Shown: positions 46,244-54,660, counted from the stretch's first letter. The stretch: DNA of 64,000 nt from Bradyrhizobium tropiciagri (GCF_018130505.1 NZ_JAFCKH010000010.1:124001-188000), one strand, 5' to 3'. Made by a program: numbers and translations. The notes: generated from the letters alone by a model not told the origin.

Positions 46244-47514
46244 GGGTCTCGCGCGGCTTTTGCCGCGTGTGCGGCGCGCCGCAACAGCAATTCGCGCTCG
46301 CGGGCGTTGCCGGCGAGGGCGGCCGCGGACTCGAATGCGGCGCGGGCTTCGTCGAACCGGCTGAGCTTCTGCAGCAGATCGCCGCGCACGCTCGGCAGCA
46401 GATGGTAGCATTTCAGCAGCGGCTCATCGGCGAGGGCCTCGACGATCGCAAGCGCGGCCTGCGGCCCTTCCGCCATTCCGATCGCGACCGCGCGGTTGAG
46501 CTCGATCACCGGCGATTGCACCAGCGCGGCGAGATCGCCGTAGAGCGTGGCGATCCGAGCCCAGTCGGTCGCCTCGGGTGCTTCGGCCTCGGCGTGGCAG
46601 CCCGCGATCATGGCCTGCAGCGCGTAGAAGCCGCCGCCTCCGCCGAGCTCGCGGGTGCGCGCCAGCGCCAGCCGGCCGCGGCGGATCTGCAGGCGATCCC
46701 ATCGCGCGCGGTTCTGGTCCATCAGGAGGATCGGCTCGCCGGCCGCATCGGTGCGTGCCGCCATCCGCGAGGCGTTGAACTCCATCAGCGCCAGCAGCCC
46801 ATGCGCTTCCGGCTCCTGCGGCGCGATCGCGGCCAGCACGCGGCCCATGCGCAGCGCATCGTTGCAGAGCTGCGGCCGCAGCCATTCATCGCCGGTCGCC
46901 GCGGTATAGCCCTCGTTGAAGATGAGATAGACGACCTCCAGCACGGAGGCGAGCCGTTCCGACAGCTCCTCCCTGCACGGGGTTTCATAGGCGAGGCCGG
47001 AGCTCGACAGCGTGCGCTTGGCGCGCACGATGCGCTGGGCGATCGCCGTCTCCGACTGCAGGAAAGCGCGTGCGATCTCCTCGGTGGTGAGGCCGCAGAT
47101 CATGCGCAGCGCCAGCGCCGCACGCGCCTCGCGCGACAGGCGCGGATGGCAGGCGGTGAAGATCAATCGCAGCAGCTCATCGCCGATATCGTCGTCGAGC
47201 GCGGAATCGAAATCGGGCATGGTTTCCTGCTCCCGCGCCAGATCATGCGCCAGCATGCCGTGCTTCTGGCTGCGCATGCTGACATGGCGCAAATGATCGA
47301 GCGCACGCCGCTTGGCGGTCGCCATCAGCCAGGCGCCCGGCTTCTCCGGGACGCCATCTATCGGCCAGTGCTCGAGCGCGGCGATCAGCGTTTCCTGAGT
47401 CAGATCTTCGGCGAGCGGCACGTCGCGCAGCATCCGCGACAGGCTGGTGATCAGCCGCGGCTGCTCGATGCGCCACACGCCGAGGATGGTGCGTCTGACG
47501 TCGTCGGCCGTCAT
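46240..47514 (-). CDS. ECF sigma factor, ECF42-like with C-terminal extension
   Basis: A 424-residue sigma-70-family protein. Region 2 (ITSLSRMLRDVPLAEDLTQE then TLIAALEHWPIDGVPEKPGAW) and region 4 (RLIFTACHPRLSREARAALAL and TTEEIARAFLQSETAIAQRIVRAKR) occupy about residues 20-185. The long helical C-terminus (about 190-424; LEVVYLIFNEGYTA, VAIGMAEGPQAALAIVEALA) is the TPR-like extension typical of the ECF42 group. No anti-sigma gene is adjacent; instead two DGPF/YciI genes sit directly upstream, the family's characteristic partners. The stop codon is supplied by a palindromic repeat. ATG 47514 starts 4 bp after the YciI gene. Confidence 0.88.
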   Translation of the reverse strand: MTADDVRRTILGVWRIEQPRLITSLSRMLRDVPLAEDLTQETLIAALEHWPIDGVPEKPGAWLMATAKRRALDHLRHVSMRSQKHGMLAHDLAREQETMPDFDSALDDDIGDELLRLIFTACHPRLSREARAALALRMICGLTTEEIARAFLQSETAIAQRIVRAKRTLSSSGLAYETPCREELSERLASVLEVVYLIFNEGYTAATGDEWLRPQLCNDALRMGRVLAAIAPQEPEAHGLLALMEFNASRMAARTDAAGEPILLMDQNRARWDRLQIRRGRLALARTRELGGGGGFYALQAMIAGCHAEAEAPEATDWARIATLYGDLAALVQSPVIELNRAVAIGMAEGPQAALAIVEALADEPLLKCYHLLPSVRGDLLQKLSRFDEARAAFESAAALAGNARERELLLRRAAHAAKAARDP

Positions 47515-47518
47515 GCCG

Positions 47519-47869
47519 TCAGCACGCCATGAAGGGACGGACCTCGCATGACAGTTCCCAGTCCGGCATGTGATCGAGGTGCAGCTGCATGAACTCGACG
47601 GCGCGCGCCACAGCCTCCTCCTTGTCCTTCAGCTCGAAGATTGCGTAGCCGCCGACCACCTCCTTGGCCTCCATGTAGGGACCATCGGTGACGTTGAGCT
47701 TGCGGTCCTTGATCCGGACCTCCGCGCCGGCGGTGCGTGGCAACAGCGCGCCGGTATCGAGCATGCGGCCGGCCGCAATCTCGCGTTCGGCCATCTTGCC
47801 GATCGCTTCGCGCAAGGCAGGATTCGGCAGCATCGGCTTCTCGGCCACCAGGACGTACATGAAGCGCAT
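47519..47869 (-). CDS. YciI/DGPF-family protein
   Basis: A 116-residue protein of the YCII-related superfamily (ferredoxin-like fold). It begins MRFMYVLVAEK and contains the family signature D-G-P-Y-M-E-A-K-E-V-V-G-G-Y-A-I-F-E-L. Such DGPF proteins are genomically tied to ECF42 sigma factors and may sense or act on a small ligand; the mechanism is unproven. The C-terminus (DHMPDWELSCEVRPF) parallels that of the second copy upstream. The gap to the sigma gene is 4 bp; the gap to the next DGPF gene is 12 bp, so all three are an operon. Confidence 0.87.
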   Translation of the reverse strand: MRFMYVLVAEKPMLPNPALREAIGKMAEREIAAGRMLDTGALLPRTAGAEVRIKDRKLNVTDGPYMEAKEVVGGYAIFELKDKEEAVARAVEFMQLHLDHMPDWELSCEVRPFMAC

Positions 47870-47881
47870 CGCACATCCTCC

Positions 47882-48256
47882 CTATTGGCCGCTGCACTCG
47901 CCGGCAAAGCCGGCAAACTGACGAACCTCGCAGATCCCGTCCCAGCCGGGCATGTGCTCCTTGTGCAGTTGCATGAACTCCACGGCGGCCGCCACGGCTT
48001 CCTCCTTGTTGCGCAGCTCGAAGATCGCGTAGCCGCCGATCATTTCCTTGGCCTCGACGAACGGGCCGTCAACGACGTTCAGCTCACCGTCGGTGATGCG
48101 CACCTGAGCGCCCATCGCGACCGGCAACAGCCCGCCATTGTCGAGCATGCGGCCCGCCTTGATCTCGCGCTCGGCCAGCTTGCCCATCGCCTCCATCAGG
48201 GCGGGCGTCGGCGGCCGCGGGGGCTGCGAGGAGGTGACGATATACATGAAGCGCAT
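47882..48256 (-). CDS. second YciI/DGPF-family protein
   Basis: A 124-residue paralogue of the preceding gene, beginning MRFMYIVTSSQPP, with the signature D-G-P-F-V-E-A-K-E-M-I-G-G-Y-A-I-F-E-L. It differs by a Pro-rich N-terminal insertion and a C-terminal tail after EHMPGWDGICEVRQF. The two share roughly half of their residues and look like a tandem duplication. It is the first gene of the DGPF-DGPF-sigma operon; the promoter should lie in 48257-48430. Confidence 0.87.
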   Translation of the reverse strand: MRFMYIVTSSQPPRPPTPALMEAMGKLAEREIKAGRMLDNGGLLPVAMGAQVRITDGELNVVDGPFVEAKEMIGGYAIFELRNKEEAVAAAVEFMQLHKEHMPGWDGICEVRQFAGFAGECSGQ

Positions 48257-48437
48257 CGGAAAACTCCTGTAGGGCGAGAAGCGGCGATGATCGCCGCTGG
48301 ATCGGCTCGCTACAGGGGACGACGATCCGGAACGGGTCGGATCGACACCGGGCCGGGAATTATTTTGGGGGCTCGGACCGCAGTCGGTTCCTCATCGGGA
48401 CTGTCGTCCCTGCTTTCGTGAGCGCCGATTGCATGCC

Positions 48438-48526
48438 GTAGCCCGGATGGAGCGCAGCGCAATCCGGGGCCGCGCTCTCCGCGGTCATCACCGGTCCCGG
48501 ATTGCGCTGCGCTCCATCCGGGCTAC
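48438..48526. repeat. palindromic intergenic repeat, family A copy 6
   Basis: GTAGCCCGGATGGAGCGCAG on the left; TGCGCTCCATCCGGGCTAC on the right. It lies between the DGPF operon start and the end of the Inh-domain gene. Confidence 0.9.
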
Positions 48527-48533
48527 AGGTCCG

Positions 48534-49229
48534 TCACTGCTCGCGCAGCATGATCAGGGGGGCGGCGGTGTCGGGGACGCGGCGCCATTGGGCGTTGTCG
48601 TCGGCCTCGAATTGCCAGGTCTCGCCCTTGGCCGACATCAGCAGCATCTGGCCGTGGTCGAGCCGCCACAGGCTCGGATTGAAGGCCGTAACCGCGGGGT
48701 CGCATTTGCCCTTCACGAAGACCTGGAAATTGTCGTTGCCAGCGTCGGTGTTGGTCAACACCAGCGTGCAGATCGCCTGGCCGTTGCCGCGGACCATCGA
48801 CCAGTCGCCGATCATCTGGTCCATCGATTTGGCCAGCGAGCGCGCGGCGGCGAGGTTCTGCAGGATGTAGACGCCTTCGTTGGTGCGCAGCCCCTCGAAG
48901 ATGCCGGTCTCGACCTCGGTGAAATCGATCACCGCCTCGCCGGTCGCGCTCTGCAGCCGCACGATGTCGCCGAGGCCCTTGATGCTCCAGCCGGTGATGT
49001 CCTTGCTGAACGGCAGCGCGGCGGCGCAGGCCGGCTCGAGCTCGAGCCTGAAGCCCTGCGGCGCCGCATCGCCCTTCAGCGTCACGACGCAGGTCTTGCT
49101 GCGGTCGGTGGTGGCGAGCTCCCACTGGCCGATCATGTCCTTTTTCAGCGTCGAGACGTCCTGCGCCGCTGCGCCGCCGCATGCGGCCAGCAGCAGAACG
49201 AACGCGGCGCTGAAGCGGGACAGCGGCAT
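48534..49229 (-). CDS. double AprI/Inh-domain periplasmic protein
   Basis: A 231-residue exported protein: signal peptide (SRFSAAFVLLLAACGGAAA; the Cys could also be a lipobox) and two Inh-type beta-barrel domains. Domain 1 (about 30-125) has IGQWELATTDRSKTCVVTL and ends with W-x-I-x-G; domain 2 (about 130-231) has IGDWSMVRGNGQAICTLVLT and SLWRLDHGQMLLMSAKGETW. Single-domain relatives inhibit secreted serralysin-type metalloproteases in the periplasm. Here no protease gene is nearby and the ATG overlaps the stop of the dehydrogenase gene (TGATG), placing it at the end of a transporter operon, so an inhibitor role is doubtful; a lipocalin-like binding role is possible. Confidence 0.78.
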   Translation of the reverse strand: MPLSRFSAAFVLLLAACGGAAAQDVSTLKKDMIGQWELATTDRSKTCVVTLKGDAAPQGFRLELEPACAAALPFSKDITGWSIKGLGDIVRLQSATGEAVIDFTEVETGIFEGLRTNEGVYILQNLAAARSLAKSMDQMIGDWSMVRGNGQAICTLVLTNTDAGNDNFQVFVKGKCDPAVTAFNPSLWRLDHGQMLLMSAKGETWQFEADDNAQWRRVPDTAAPLIMLREQ

Positions 49230-50212
49230 CAGCGGCCCTTCACCGGGGTTTCGGCCACCGGCGTCAGCGGCGGCTTGCCGTCGAACCAGTTCTTGATGTT
49301 GTCGACCACGAGCTGGTCCATCGCGTTACGCGTGACCACCGAGGCCGAGCCGATATGCGGCAGCAGCACGACGTTCTGCATCGCCTTCAGTTCGTCCGGC
49401 ACGTTCGGTTCGGCGGCGAACACGTCGAGGCCGGCGGCGAGGATGGTGCCCGACTTGAGCGCCGCGACCAGCGCCGGCTCGTCGACGACCGAGCCGCGCG
49501 CGACGTTGATCACGACGCCGCGCGGGCCGAGCGCCTTCAGCACGTCGGCATTGATCATCTTTGCGGTCGAGGCGCCGCCCGGCACGATCACGATCAACGT
49601 ATCGACCGCCTTCGCCATCTCGATCAGGTCGGGATAATGCTTGTAGGCCACGCCGGCGGCGGGATTGCGCGAGTGATACGACACCGGCACCAGCGAGGCC
49701 TCGAGGCGGCGGCCGATCGCCTGGCCGATCCGGCCCATGCCGACGATGCCGATCTTGCGGTCGCGCAGCGAGCCGACGCTGAGCGGATAGTTCTGCGTCT
49801 GCCACAGGCCGGAGCGCACGTAGCGGTCGGCCTTGACGAATTCGCGCAGCGTCGAGATCAGCAGCCCCATCGCGACGTCGGCGACCTCCTCGGTCAGCAC
49901 GTCGGGCGTGTTGGTGACCACGATGTTGTGATCGCGCGCGTAATGGGAATCGATGTGGTCGTAGCCGACGCCGAAGCTGCCGACGATCTCGAGCTTGGGG
50001 AACAGCGCCAGCGCGGTCTTGTTGGTCGCCATCGTGTGATAGGTGACGGCGATGCCGCGGATCTTGGCCAGCGTGTCCGGCGTCAGCCGCTCGAGGTCGC
50101 CGCGGCTCTCGGCCTTGTGCAGCACATATTGATCGGAAAAGCCGTTCTCGAGGATTGGCCGGATCGGTCCGTAAATCAGCAGATCGATCTTGTCGGAAGA
50201 AATCGAGGCCAT
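49229..50212 (-). CDS. D-2-hydroxyacid dehydrogenase (glyoxylate/hydroxypyruvate reductase-like)
   Basis: A 327-residue NAD(P)-dependent dehydrogenase. The coenzyme motif VGMGRIGQAIGRRLEA is followed by HSR, where the Arg suggests NADPH preference. The catalytic residues are visible: Arg in VVINVARGSVVDEPAL, Glu in DVFAAEPNVP, and His in LLPHIGSASVVTR. It reduces a 2-keto-acid such as glyoxylate or hydroxypyruvate. ATG 50212 overlaps the permease stop by one base (TGATG), so it is translated with the ABC importer, which may import the corresponding hydroxy-acid or a precursor. The frame is open further upstream only as an antisense or overlap shadow. Confidence 0.9.
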   Translation of the reverse strand: MASISSDKIDLLIYGPIRPILENGFSDQYVLHKAESRGDLERLTPDTLAKIRGIAVTYHTMATNKTALALFPKLEIVGSFGVGYDHIDSHYARDHNIVVTNTPDVLTEEVADVAMGLLISTLREFVKADRYVRSGLWQTQNYPLSVGSLRDRKIGIVGMGRIGQAIGRRLEASLVPVSYHSRNPAAGVAYKHYPDLIEMAKAVDTLIVIVPGGASTAKMINADVLKALGPRGVVINVARGSVVDEPALVAALKSGTILAAGLDVFAAEPNVPDELKAMQNVVLLPHIGSASVVTRNAMDQLVVDNIKNWFDGKPPLTPVAETPVKGR

Positions 50213-51000
50213 CAGCTTTCCTTTCCTAGCGCACTCTCGTGCCAGCGCCGCAACAGCAGGTGCGAAATTAGCGCCAGCAGCCCATAGATGACAATCCCGG
50301 CCAGCGATAGCAGCAAAAGCGCCGCGAACATGCGGGGAATATTCAGCCGGTAGCCGGATTCGGCGATCCGGAACGCCAGCCCCGAGCCGGCGCCGGCGCT
50401 GCCGGCCGCGATCTCGGCGACCACGGCGCCGATCAGCGACAGCCCGCCGGCGATGCGCAGGCCGCCGAGAATATAGGGCAGCGCGCCGGGCAGTTTCAGG
50501 AACAGCAGCGTCTGCAGCCGTGAGGCGCCATAAAGTTGAAACAATCCGGCGAGGTTGCGGTCGACCGAGTTGAGGCCAAGTGTGGTGTTCGAGAGCACCG
50601 GGAAGAACGCGACGATCCAGGCGCAGACGATCACGGCGGTCTGCTGCTGCAGATAGATCAGGAGCAGCGGCGCGATCGCGATCACGGGCGTGACCTGCAG
50701 GATGATCGCGTAGGGAAACAACGAATATTCGAGCCATTTCGACTGGTTGAACAACAGCGCCAGCGCGATGCCGCCGATCGCCGCGGCAACGAAGCCTTCC
50801 AGCGTGGTGAGCAGCGTGACGCCGAGCGATTGCGACAGCACGCCCCAGTCGCTGATCAGGGTCTGCAGCACCAGGAGCGGGCTCGGCAGCACATAGGGCT
50901 GGATGTCATAGGCGCGGACGAGCGCTTCCCAGACGAGCAGGCCGGCGGCGAGCACCGCGACCGGCAGCAGCAAGCGGATGATATCGCGGGGGGATGTCAT
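50212..51000 (-). CDS. ABC-transporter permease (SsuC/TauC type)
   Basis: A 262-residue inner-membrane permease with about six helices (LLLPVAVLAAGLLVWEALV, GFVAAAIGGIALALLF, YAIILQVTPVIAIAPLLLIY, VIVCAWIVAFFPVLSNTTLG, IVIYGLLALISHLLL) and an EAA-like loop (GASRLQTLLFLKLPGALPYI). Its start overlaps the ATPase stop by four bases (ATGA). It forms an importer with the ATPase and the binding protein encoded upstream. Confidence 0.9.
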   Translation of the reverse strand: MTSPRDIIRLLLPVAVLAAGLLVWEALVRAYDIQPYVLPSPLLVLQTLISDWGVLSQSLGVTLLTTLEGFVAAAIGGIALALLFNQSKWLEYSLFPYAIILQVTPVIAIAPLLLIYLQQQTAVIVCAWIVAFFPVLSNTTLGLNSVDRNLAGLFQLYGASRLQTLLFLKLPGALPYILGGLRIAGGLSLIGAVVAEIAAGSAGAGSGLAFRIAESGYRLNIPRMFAALLLLSLAGIVIYGLLALISHLLLRRWHESALGKES

Positions 51001-51797
51001 GCGCCGCGTTGCCCTGCGTAGGACGGCGCCAGCGCGTTGGAAACCTCGCGGCAGAACGCGGCATATTCGGCCGAGGTGCGGAACTCCTCGCCGCGCGGCT
51101 CCGGCGCGCTAATGCGAAACTCGGCGCCGATCCGGCCGGGCCGCGCCGTCATCACGATCACGCGCTGCGAGAGATAGACCGACTCGAACACCGAGTGTGT
51201 CACGAAAATGACGGTCTTGTGCAGGCTGCGCCACAGCGACAGCAGATCGTTGTTGAGACGAAAGCGCGTGATCTCGTCCAGCGCCGCGAACGGCTCGTCC
51301 ATCAACAGGATGTCCGGATCGGTGACCAGCGCGCGCGCCAGCGACACCCGCATCTTCATGCCGCCGGACAATTCGCGCGGATAGGCGCCGGCGAACTCGG
51401 CGAGCCCGACCTGGTCGAGCGCATCGTCGATGCGCGTATCGGCGTCGGCGGCGGGTGCATGTGCGAGGCGGAACGGCAGGCGGACATTGTCGCGCACGGT
51501 GGCCCACGGCATCAAAGTCGGCTCCTGGAACACGAAGCCGATGCGGTGGCTGCCGGGCCGCTGCGCGCCGCGATGCGAGAGCTCGACGGTGCCCGCGCTC
51601 GGTGCCGACAGTCCGGCGATCAGCCGCAGCGCGGTGGACTTGCCGCAGCCTGAGGGCCCGAGCAGCGAGACGAATTCGCCGCTGTTGACGTCGAGATCGA
51701 GCGGCCCGAGCGCTGCGACGCCGGTGTCATAGATTTTCGTCACGCCGCGCAGGCGCACGGCAGCGGCCTTGGTGTCCGGCGCCACAGACTGGGCCAT
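50997..51797 (-). CDS. ABC-transporter ATP-binding protein (SsuB/TauB type)
   Basis: A 266-residue ATPase. Walker A LLGPSGCGKST (about 46-56), Q-loop VFQEPTLMPW, signature ELSGGMKMRVSLARAL, Walker B ILLMDEPFAALD and the switch His in FVTHSVFESVYLS. ATG 51797 gives a short N-terminal tail (MAQSVAPDTKAAAV) before the first strand. The frame stays open upstream as a shadow of the binding-protein gene. It is 14 bp after that gene and overlaps the permease. Confidence 0.92.
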   Translation of the reverse strand: MAQSVAPDTKAAAVRLRGVTKIYDTGVAALGPLDLDVNSGEFVSLLGPSGCGKSTALRLIAGLSAPSAGTVELSHRGAQRPGSHRIGFVFQEPTLMPWATVRDNVRLPFRLAHAPAADADTRIDDALDQVGLAEFAGAYPRELSGGMKMRVSLARALVTDPDILLMDEPFAALDEITRFRLNNDLLSLWRSLHKTVIFVTHSVFESVYLSQRVIVMTARPGRIGAEFRISAPEPRGEEFRTSAEYAAFCREVSNALAPSYAGQRGA

Positions 51798-51811
51798 CAC
51801 GCGGCCGGCGC

Positions 51812-52843
51812 TCAGTTCTTCGGCCGCAGCTCGACGCCGACCGCCTTGTTGACGAAGCGCAGCGTATAGCCCTGGCGATAATCGATCGTGCTCTTGACGA
51901 CGCCGGCGCGCACCATCTTGTCGAAGAAGCTCGCCATCCGCTCGTCGGTCATGGCGCCGATGCCGTTCTTGACGGTGTCGCCGGAATCGACGATGCCGTG
52001 CTCGCGCATCTTGGCGACGCAATAAGCGAGTAGCTCGTCGGTCATCTCCGGGTTGAGCTTCTTGATCATGGCATTGCCGGCCGAATTGTCGCCGTAGATG
52101 TAGTGATACCAGCCGACCACGGAGGCATCGACGAAGCGCTGCACGAGGTCCGGCTTCTTGTCGACGATGTCGCGGCGAGTCTCGATCAGGGTCGAATAGG
52201 TGTTGAAGCCGTAATCGGCGAGCAACAGAACGTTCGGCTTGAAGCCTGCGGTCTTCTCGACCGCGAACGGCTCGGAGGTGACGTAGCCCTGCATCGCGGT
52301 CTGCTTGTCGACGATGAAGGGCTGCGGGTTGAAGGTGTAGGGCTTCACCTTGCTCTCGCTGAAGCCGTACTCGGATTTCAGCCACTGGAAGTAGCTGGTG
52401 ATGCCTTCCTTGGAGATCAAAAGCGTCAGCGGCTTGAGATCCTCGATCTTGCTGACCTTCATCTCGGGATGGGTCAGGAAGACCTGCGGGTCCTTCTGGA
52501 ACATGGCGGCGACGGCGACCAGCGGCACCTTGTTGGTGACGGCATCAAAGGTCTGCAGCGAGTTCGCGCTCATGAAGAAGTCGAGCTTGCCGGCGATCAG
52601 CAGCGTGCGGTTGTTGGCGTTGGGGCCGCCGGGCACGATGGTGACGTCGAGGCCGTATTTCGCGTAGGTGCCGTCGGCGACCGCCTGGAAGAAGCCGCCA
52701 TGCTCACCCTCGGCGACCCAGTTGGTGCCGAAGGAGACCTTGTCCAGGGTCTGCGCGGATGCGGGCGCGAGGGCGGCCAGCGCCGTCAGGGCGGCGACAA
52801 TCAGGCCAGTGGTTAACGCTCGCGACAAAAAGGCCGGCTTCAT
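51812..52843 (-). CDS. ABC-transporter substrate-binding protein (NMT1/SsuA-like)
   Basis: A 343-residue periplasmic protein with signal peptide (LIVAALTALAALAPASAQ). The mature start KVSFGTNWVAEGEHGGFFQA then YAKYGLDVTIVPGGPNANN belongs to the NMT1/THI5-type family used for pyrimidine precursors, nitrate and sulfonates. First gene of a five-gene overlapping operon (binding protein, ATPase, permease, 2-hydroxyacid dehydrogenase, double Inh protein). ATG 52843 is preferred over upstream in-frame codons, which encode a Pro/Arg-rich non-protein-like stretch. The divergent creatininase gene suggests an amide or N-containing ligand, but this is inference. Confidence 0.87.
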   Translation of the reverse strand: MKPAFLSRALTTGLIVAALTALAALAPASAQTLDKVSFGTNWVAEGEHGGFFQAVADGTYAKYGLDVTIVPGGPNANNRTLLIAGKLDFFMSANSLQTFDAVTNKVPLVAVAAMFQKDPQVFLTHPEMKVSKIEDLKPLTLLISKEGITSYFQWLKSEYGFSESKVKPYTFNPQPFIVDKQTAMQGYVTSEPFAVEKTAGFKPNVLLLADYGFNTYSTLIETRRDIVDKKPDLVQRFVDASVVGWYHYIYGDNSAGNAMIKKLNPEMTDELLAYCVAKMREHGIVDSGDTVKNGIGAMTDERMASFFDKMVRAGVVKSTIDYRQGYTLRFVNKAVGVELRPKN

Positions 52844-53016
52844 GGTTGGACTCCGTCGATCATTCTGGCCCATGATGGAAGGCGGAGGACGTGGACCGCG
52901 CCCGGAGGGACGCGGGAACGCCCCTAGGGACGTGGTTACGCCCCGAAGACGCGGACCGTCCCCGCAAATGATGAACAAACTACCCTGCAAATTCATCCAA
53001 TGAAACGCCTGTCCTG

Positions 53017-53826
53017 ATGACTGCTCAGCTTCCGCCCCGTGACTGGACCGCCATCCGCTGGCCCGACATCGCCCAGAGCGCGCCGTCGCGCTGGATCGCG
53101 GTGCTGCCGCTGGCCGCGACCGAGCAGCACGGGCCGCATCTGCCGCTCGGAACCGACGTCATGATCGGCGAGGCGTATCTCGCACGGGTCCGCGAACTGC
53201 TGCCGGCGGCGATCCCGGCGACCTTCCTGCCAACGCAGGCGGTCGGAATCTCGACCGAGCACATCAACTTTCCAGGTACGTTGACGTTACCGACCAAGGT
53301 CGCACTGAACAGCTGGATGGCGCTCGGCGAGAGCGTGGCGCGCATCGGCGTGAAGAAGCTGGTGATGGTGACGAGCCATGGCGGCAACTCGGCGGCGATG
53401 CAACTGGTGGCGCAGGATTTGCGCGCACAGCACAGCATGCTCGTGGTGACCACGAGCTGGTCGCGGTTCGGTACGCCGGATGGCTTGTTCGACGCCGACG
53501 AATTGCGCCACGGCATCCATGGCGGCGCGGTCGAAACCTCGATCATGCTGGCGAAATATCCGCAACATGTGCGCAAGGATGCGATCGGCAATTTCACCCC
53601 GGCGAGCATCGCGATCGAGCAGCAGCACCGGCATTTGTCGACGCAGCGGCCGGCGCCGTTCGCCTGGCAGGCGCAGGACCTGCATCCCAGCGGCGCGATC
53701 GGCGACGCGACCAAGGCCACCGCCGCGAAGGGCGAGACGCTGCTCGACCACGGCGCGCGCGCGTTCTGCGAACTGCTCGACGACGTCGACCGGTTCGACG
53801 TCGAAACCTCGCTGCAAGGCCGCTAG
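53017..53826 (+). CDS. creatininase-family amidohydrolase
   Basis: A 269-residue metal-dependent hydrolase of the creatininase fold. Metal and catalytic residues are visible: Glu36/His38 in TEQHGPHLPLGTD with Asp47, VTSHGGNSAAMQL, and Glu in GIHGGAVETSIM. Family members hydrolyse creatinine, act in riboflavin/F420 degradation or process peptides (MftE); the ligand here is not predictable. It diverges from the ABC-importer operon, 173 bp apart, making it a candidate first enzyme for the imported compound. ATG 53017 (MTAQLPPRDWTAIRW) gives the usual N-terminus. Confidence 0.87.
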   Translation: MTAQLPPRDWTAIRWPDIAQSAPSRWIAVLPLAATEQHGPHLPLGTDVMIGEAYLARVRELLPAAIPATFLPTQAVGISTEHINFPGTLTLPTKVALNSWMALGESVARIGVKKLVMVTSHGGNSAAMQLVAQDLRAQHSMLVVTTSWSRFGTPDGLFDADELRHGIHGGAVETSIMLAKYPQHVRKDAIGNFTPASIAIEQQHRHLSTQRPAPFAWQAQDLHPSGAIGDATKATAAKGETLLDHGARAFCELLDDVDRFDVETSLQGR

Positions 53827-53976
53827 ACCGGCTTTGTTTCGTCAGCGCAGGCCGCGACGAAACACTTCATGAAACCATATTTCCGGCCGTGATTTCGAAC
53901 CGGAACCCGTGCGTCTCCGTCCTATGGGCATTGCGGACCACACCGGCGCCGCGCCCAGACAGGATGGAGTTATCCG

Positions 53977-54261
53977 ATGTCGATCAAGACCAAGTTCGCC
54001 GCCCTCGCTCTCACCGCGCTTGCCGTGACCGGCACCATCGCGTCCACCACCTCGCAGGCTGAAGCCAAGCCGCTCGGCTGGGGTTATGGCGTTGGCGCAG
54101 GCCTCGTCGGTGCCGCCATCGTCGGCAGCGCGATCGCCGCCAGCGACGGCTACTACTACAACGGCTACCGCGCCTATGACGACGGTTACCGCCGCTGCGG
54201 CTTCGTGCGCCAGTACGACGCCTTCGGCAATTACATCGGCCGCGTGCGCACCTGCTACTGA
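53977..54261 (+). CDS. small secreted Gly/Tyr-rich protein
   Basis: A 94-residue exported protein: signal peptide MSIKTKFAALALTALAVTGT with A-E-A cleavage region, then a glycine-rich hydrophobic stretch (GYGVGAGLVGAAIVGSAIAA) and a Tyr-rich end (DGYYYNGYRAYDDGYRRCGF then RVRTCY). Such proteins are frequent in Bradyrhizobium and unexplained. GATGGAGTTATCCG precedes the ATG. It is followed by a strong terminator at 54329. Confidence 0.75.
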   Translation: MSIKTKFAALALTALAVTGTIASTTSQAEAKPLGWGYGVGAGLVGAAIVGSAIAASDGYYYNGYRAYDDGYRRCGFVRQYDAFGNYIGRVRTCY

Positions 54262-54328
54262 TCGGCGAATTTCAGAGGCTGTGGATTCCGCGCTCGGCAC
54301 GGGTCCTCATCCACCCCGTGTCGACCCC

Positions 54329-54365
54329 GACCCGCCCGGCGATCCCCCCGGGCGGGTCATTTTTT
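54329..54365 (+). terminator. rho-independent terminator
   Basis: GACCCGCCCGG (54329-54339) pairs with CCGGGCGGGTC (54348-54358) to give an 11-bp stem with an 8-base loop, followed by ATTTTTT. It lies 68 bp after the small secreted-protein gene and 15 bp from the convergent regulator stop. Confidence 0.88.
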
Positions 54366-54379
54366 GGGCCGCGTGAGGC

Positions 54380-54649
54380 TCACAGATATTTCGCGATCAG
54401 CCTGAAGTCGCGCAGCACGGCGCGGCCCTTCGGGCCCGCAGCCTTCAGCGTCGCTTCCAGGCTGTGACCGATGTGATCGTGGATCAGCGCCTTCTTGGCG
54501 CTCTCGATCGCGCTCTCCACGGCCTGCAATTGCTGCGCGATCTGCGCGCAGGGCCGGCCCTGCTCGATCATCTCGACGATGGTCTCGAGATGACCGCCGG
54601 CGCGCTTCAGGCGGCGGGCGATCGCGGCGTGCGGATGGTCGTCGGACAT
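54380..54649 (-). CDS. CsoR/RcnR/FrmR-family transcriptional repressor
   Basis: An 89-residue all-helical regulator. N-terminal MSDDHPHAAIARRLKRAGGH then LETIVEMIEQGRPCAQIAQQ and IHDHIGHSL match the family. In the W-X-Y-Z ligand fingerprint I see a possible His near 5, Cys34, and His59; the fourth position (about 63) is Ser, not Cys (CsoR) or His (RcnR). FrmR-like formaldehyde sensing or altered metal binding is therefore more likely than copper sensing. Two palindromic sites lie just upstream, so it probably autoregulates. No adjacent metal exporter or formaldehyde dehydrogenase gene is seen. Confidence 0.83.
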   Translation of the reverse strand: MSDDHPHAAIARRLKRAGGHLETIVEMIEQGRPCAQIAQQLQAVESAIESAKKALIHDHIGHSLEATLKAAGPKGRAVLRDFRLIAKYL

Positions 54650-54660
54650 CTGGTTCTCCC

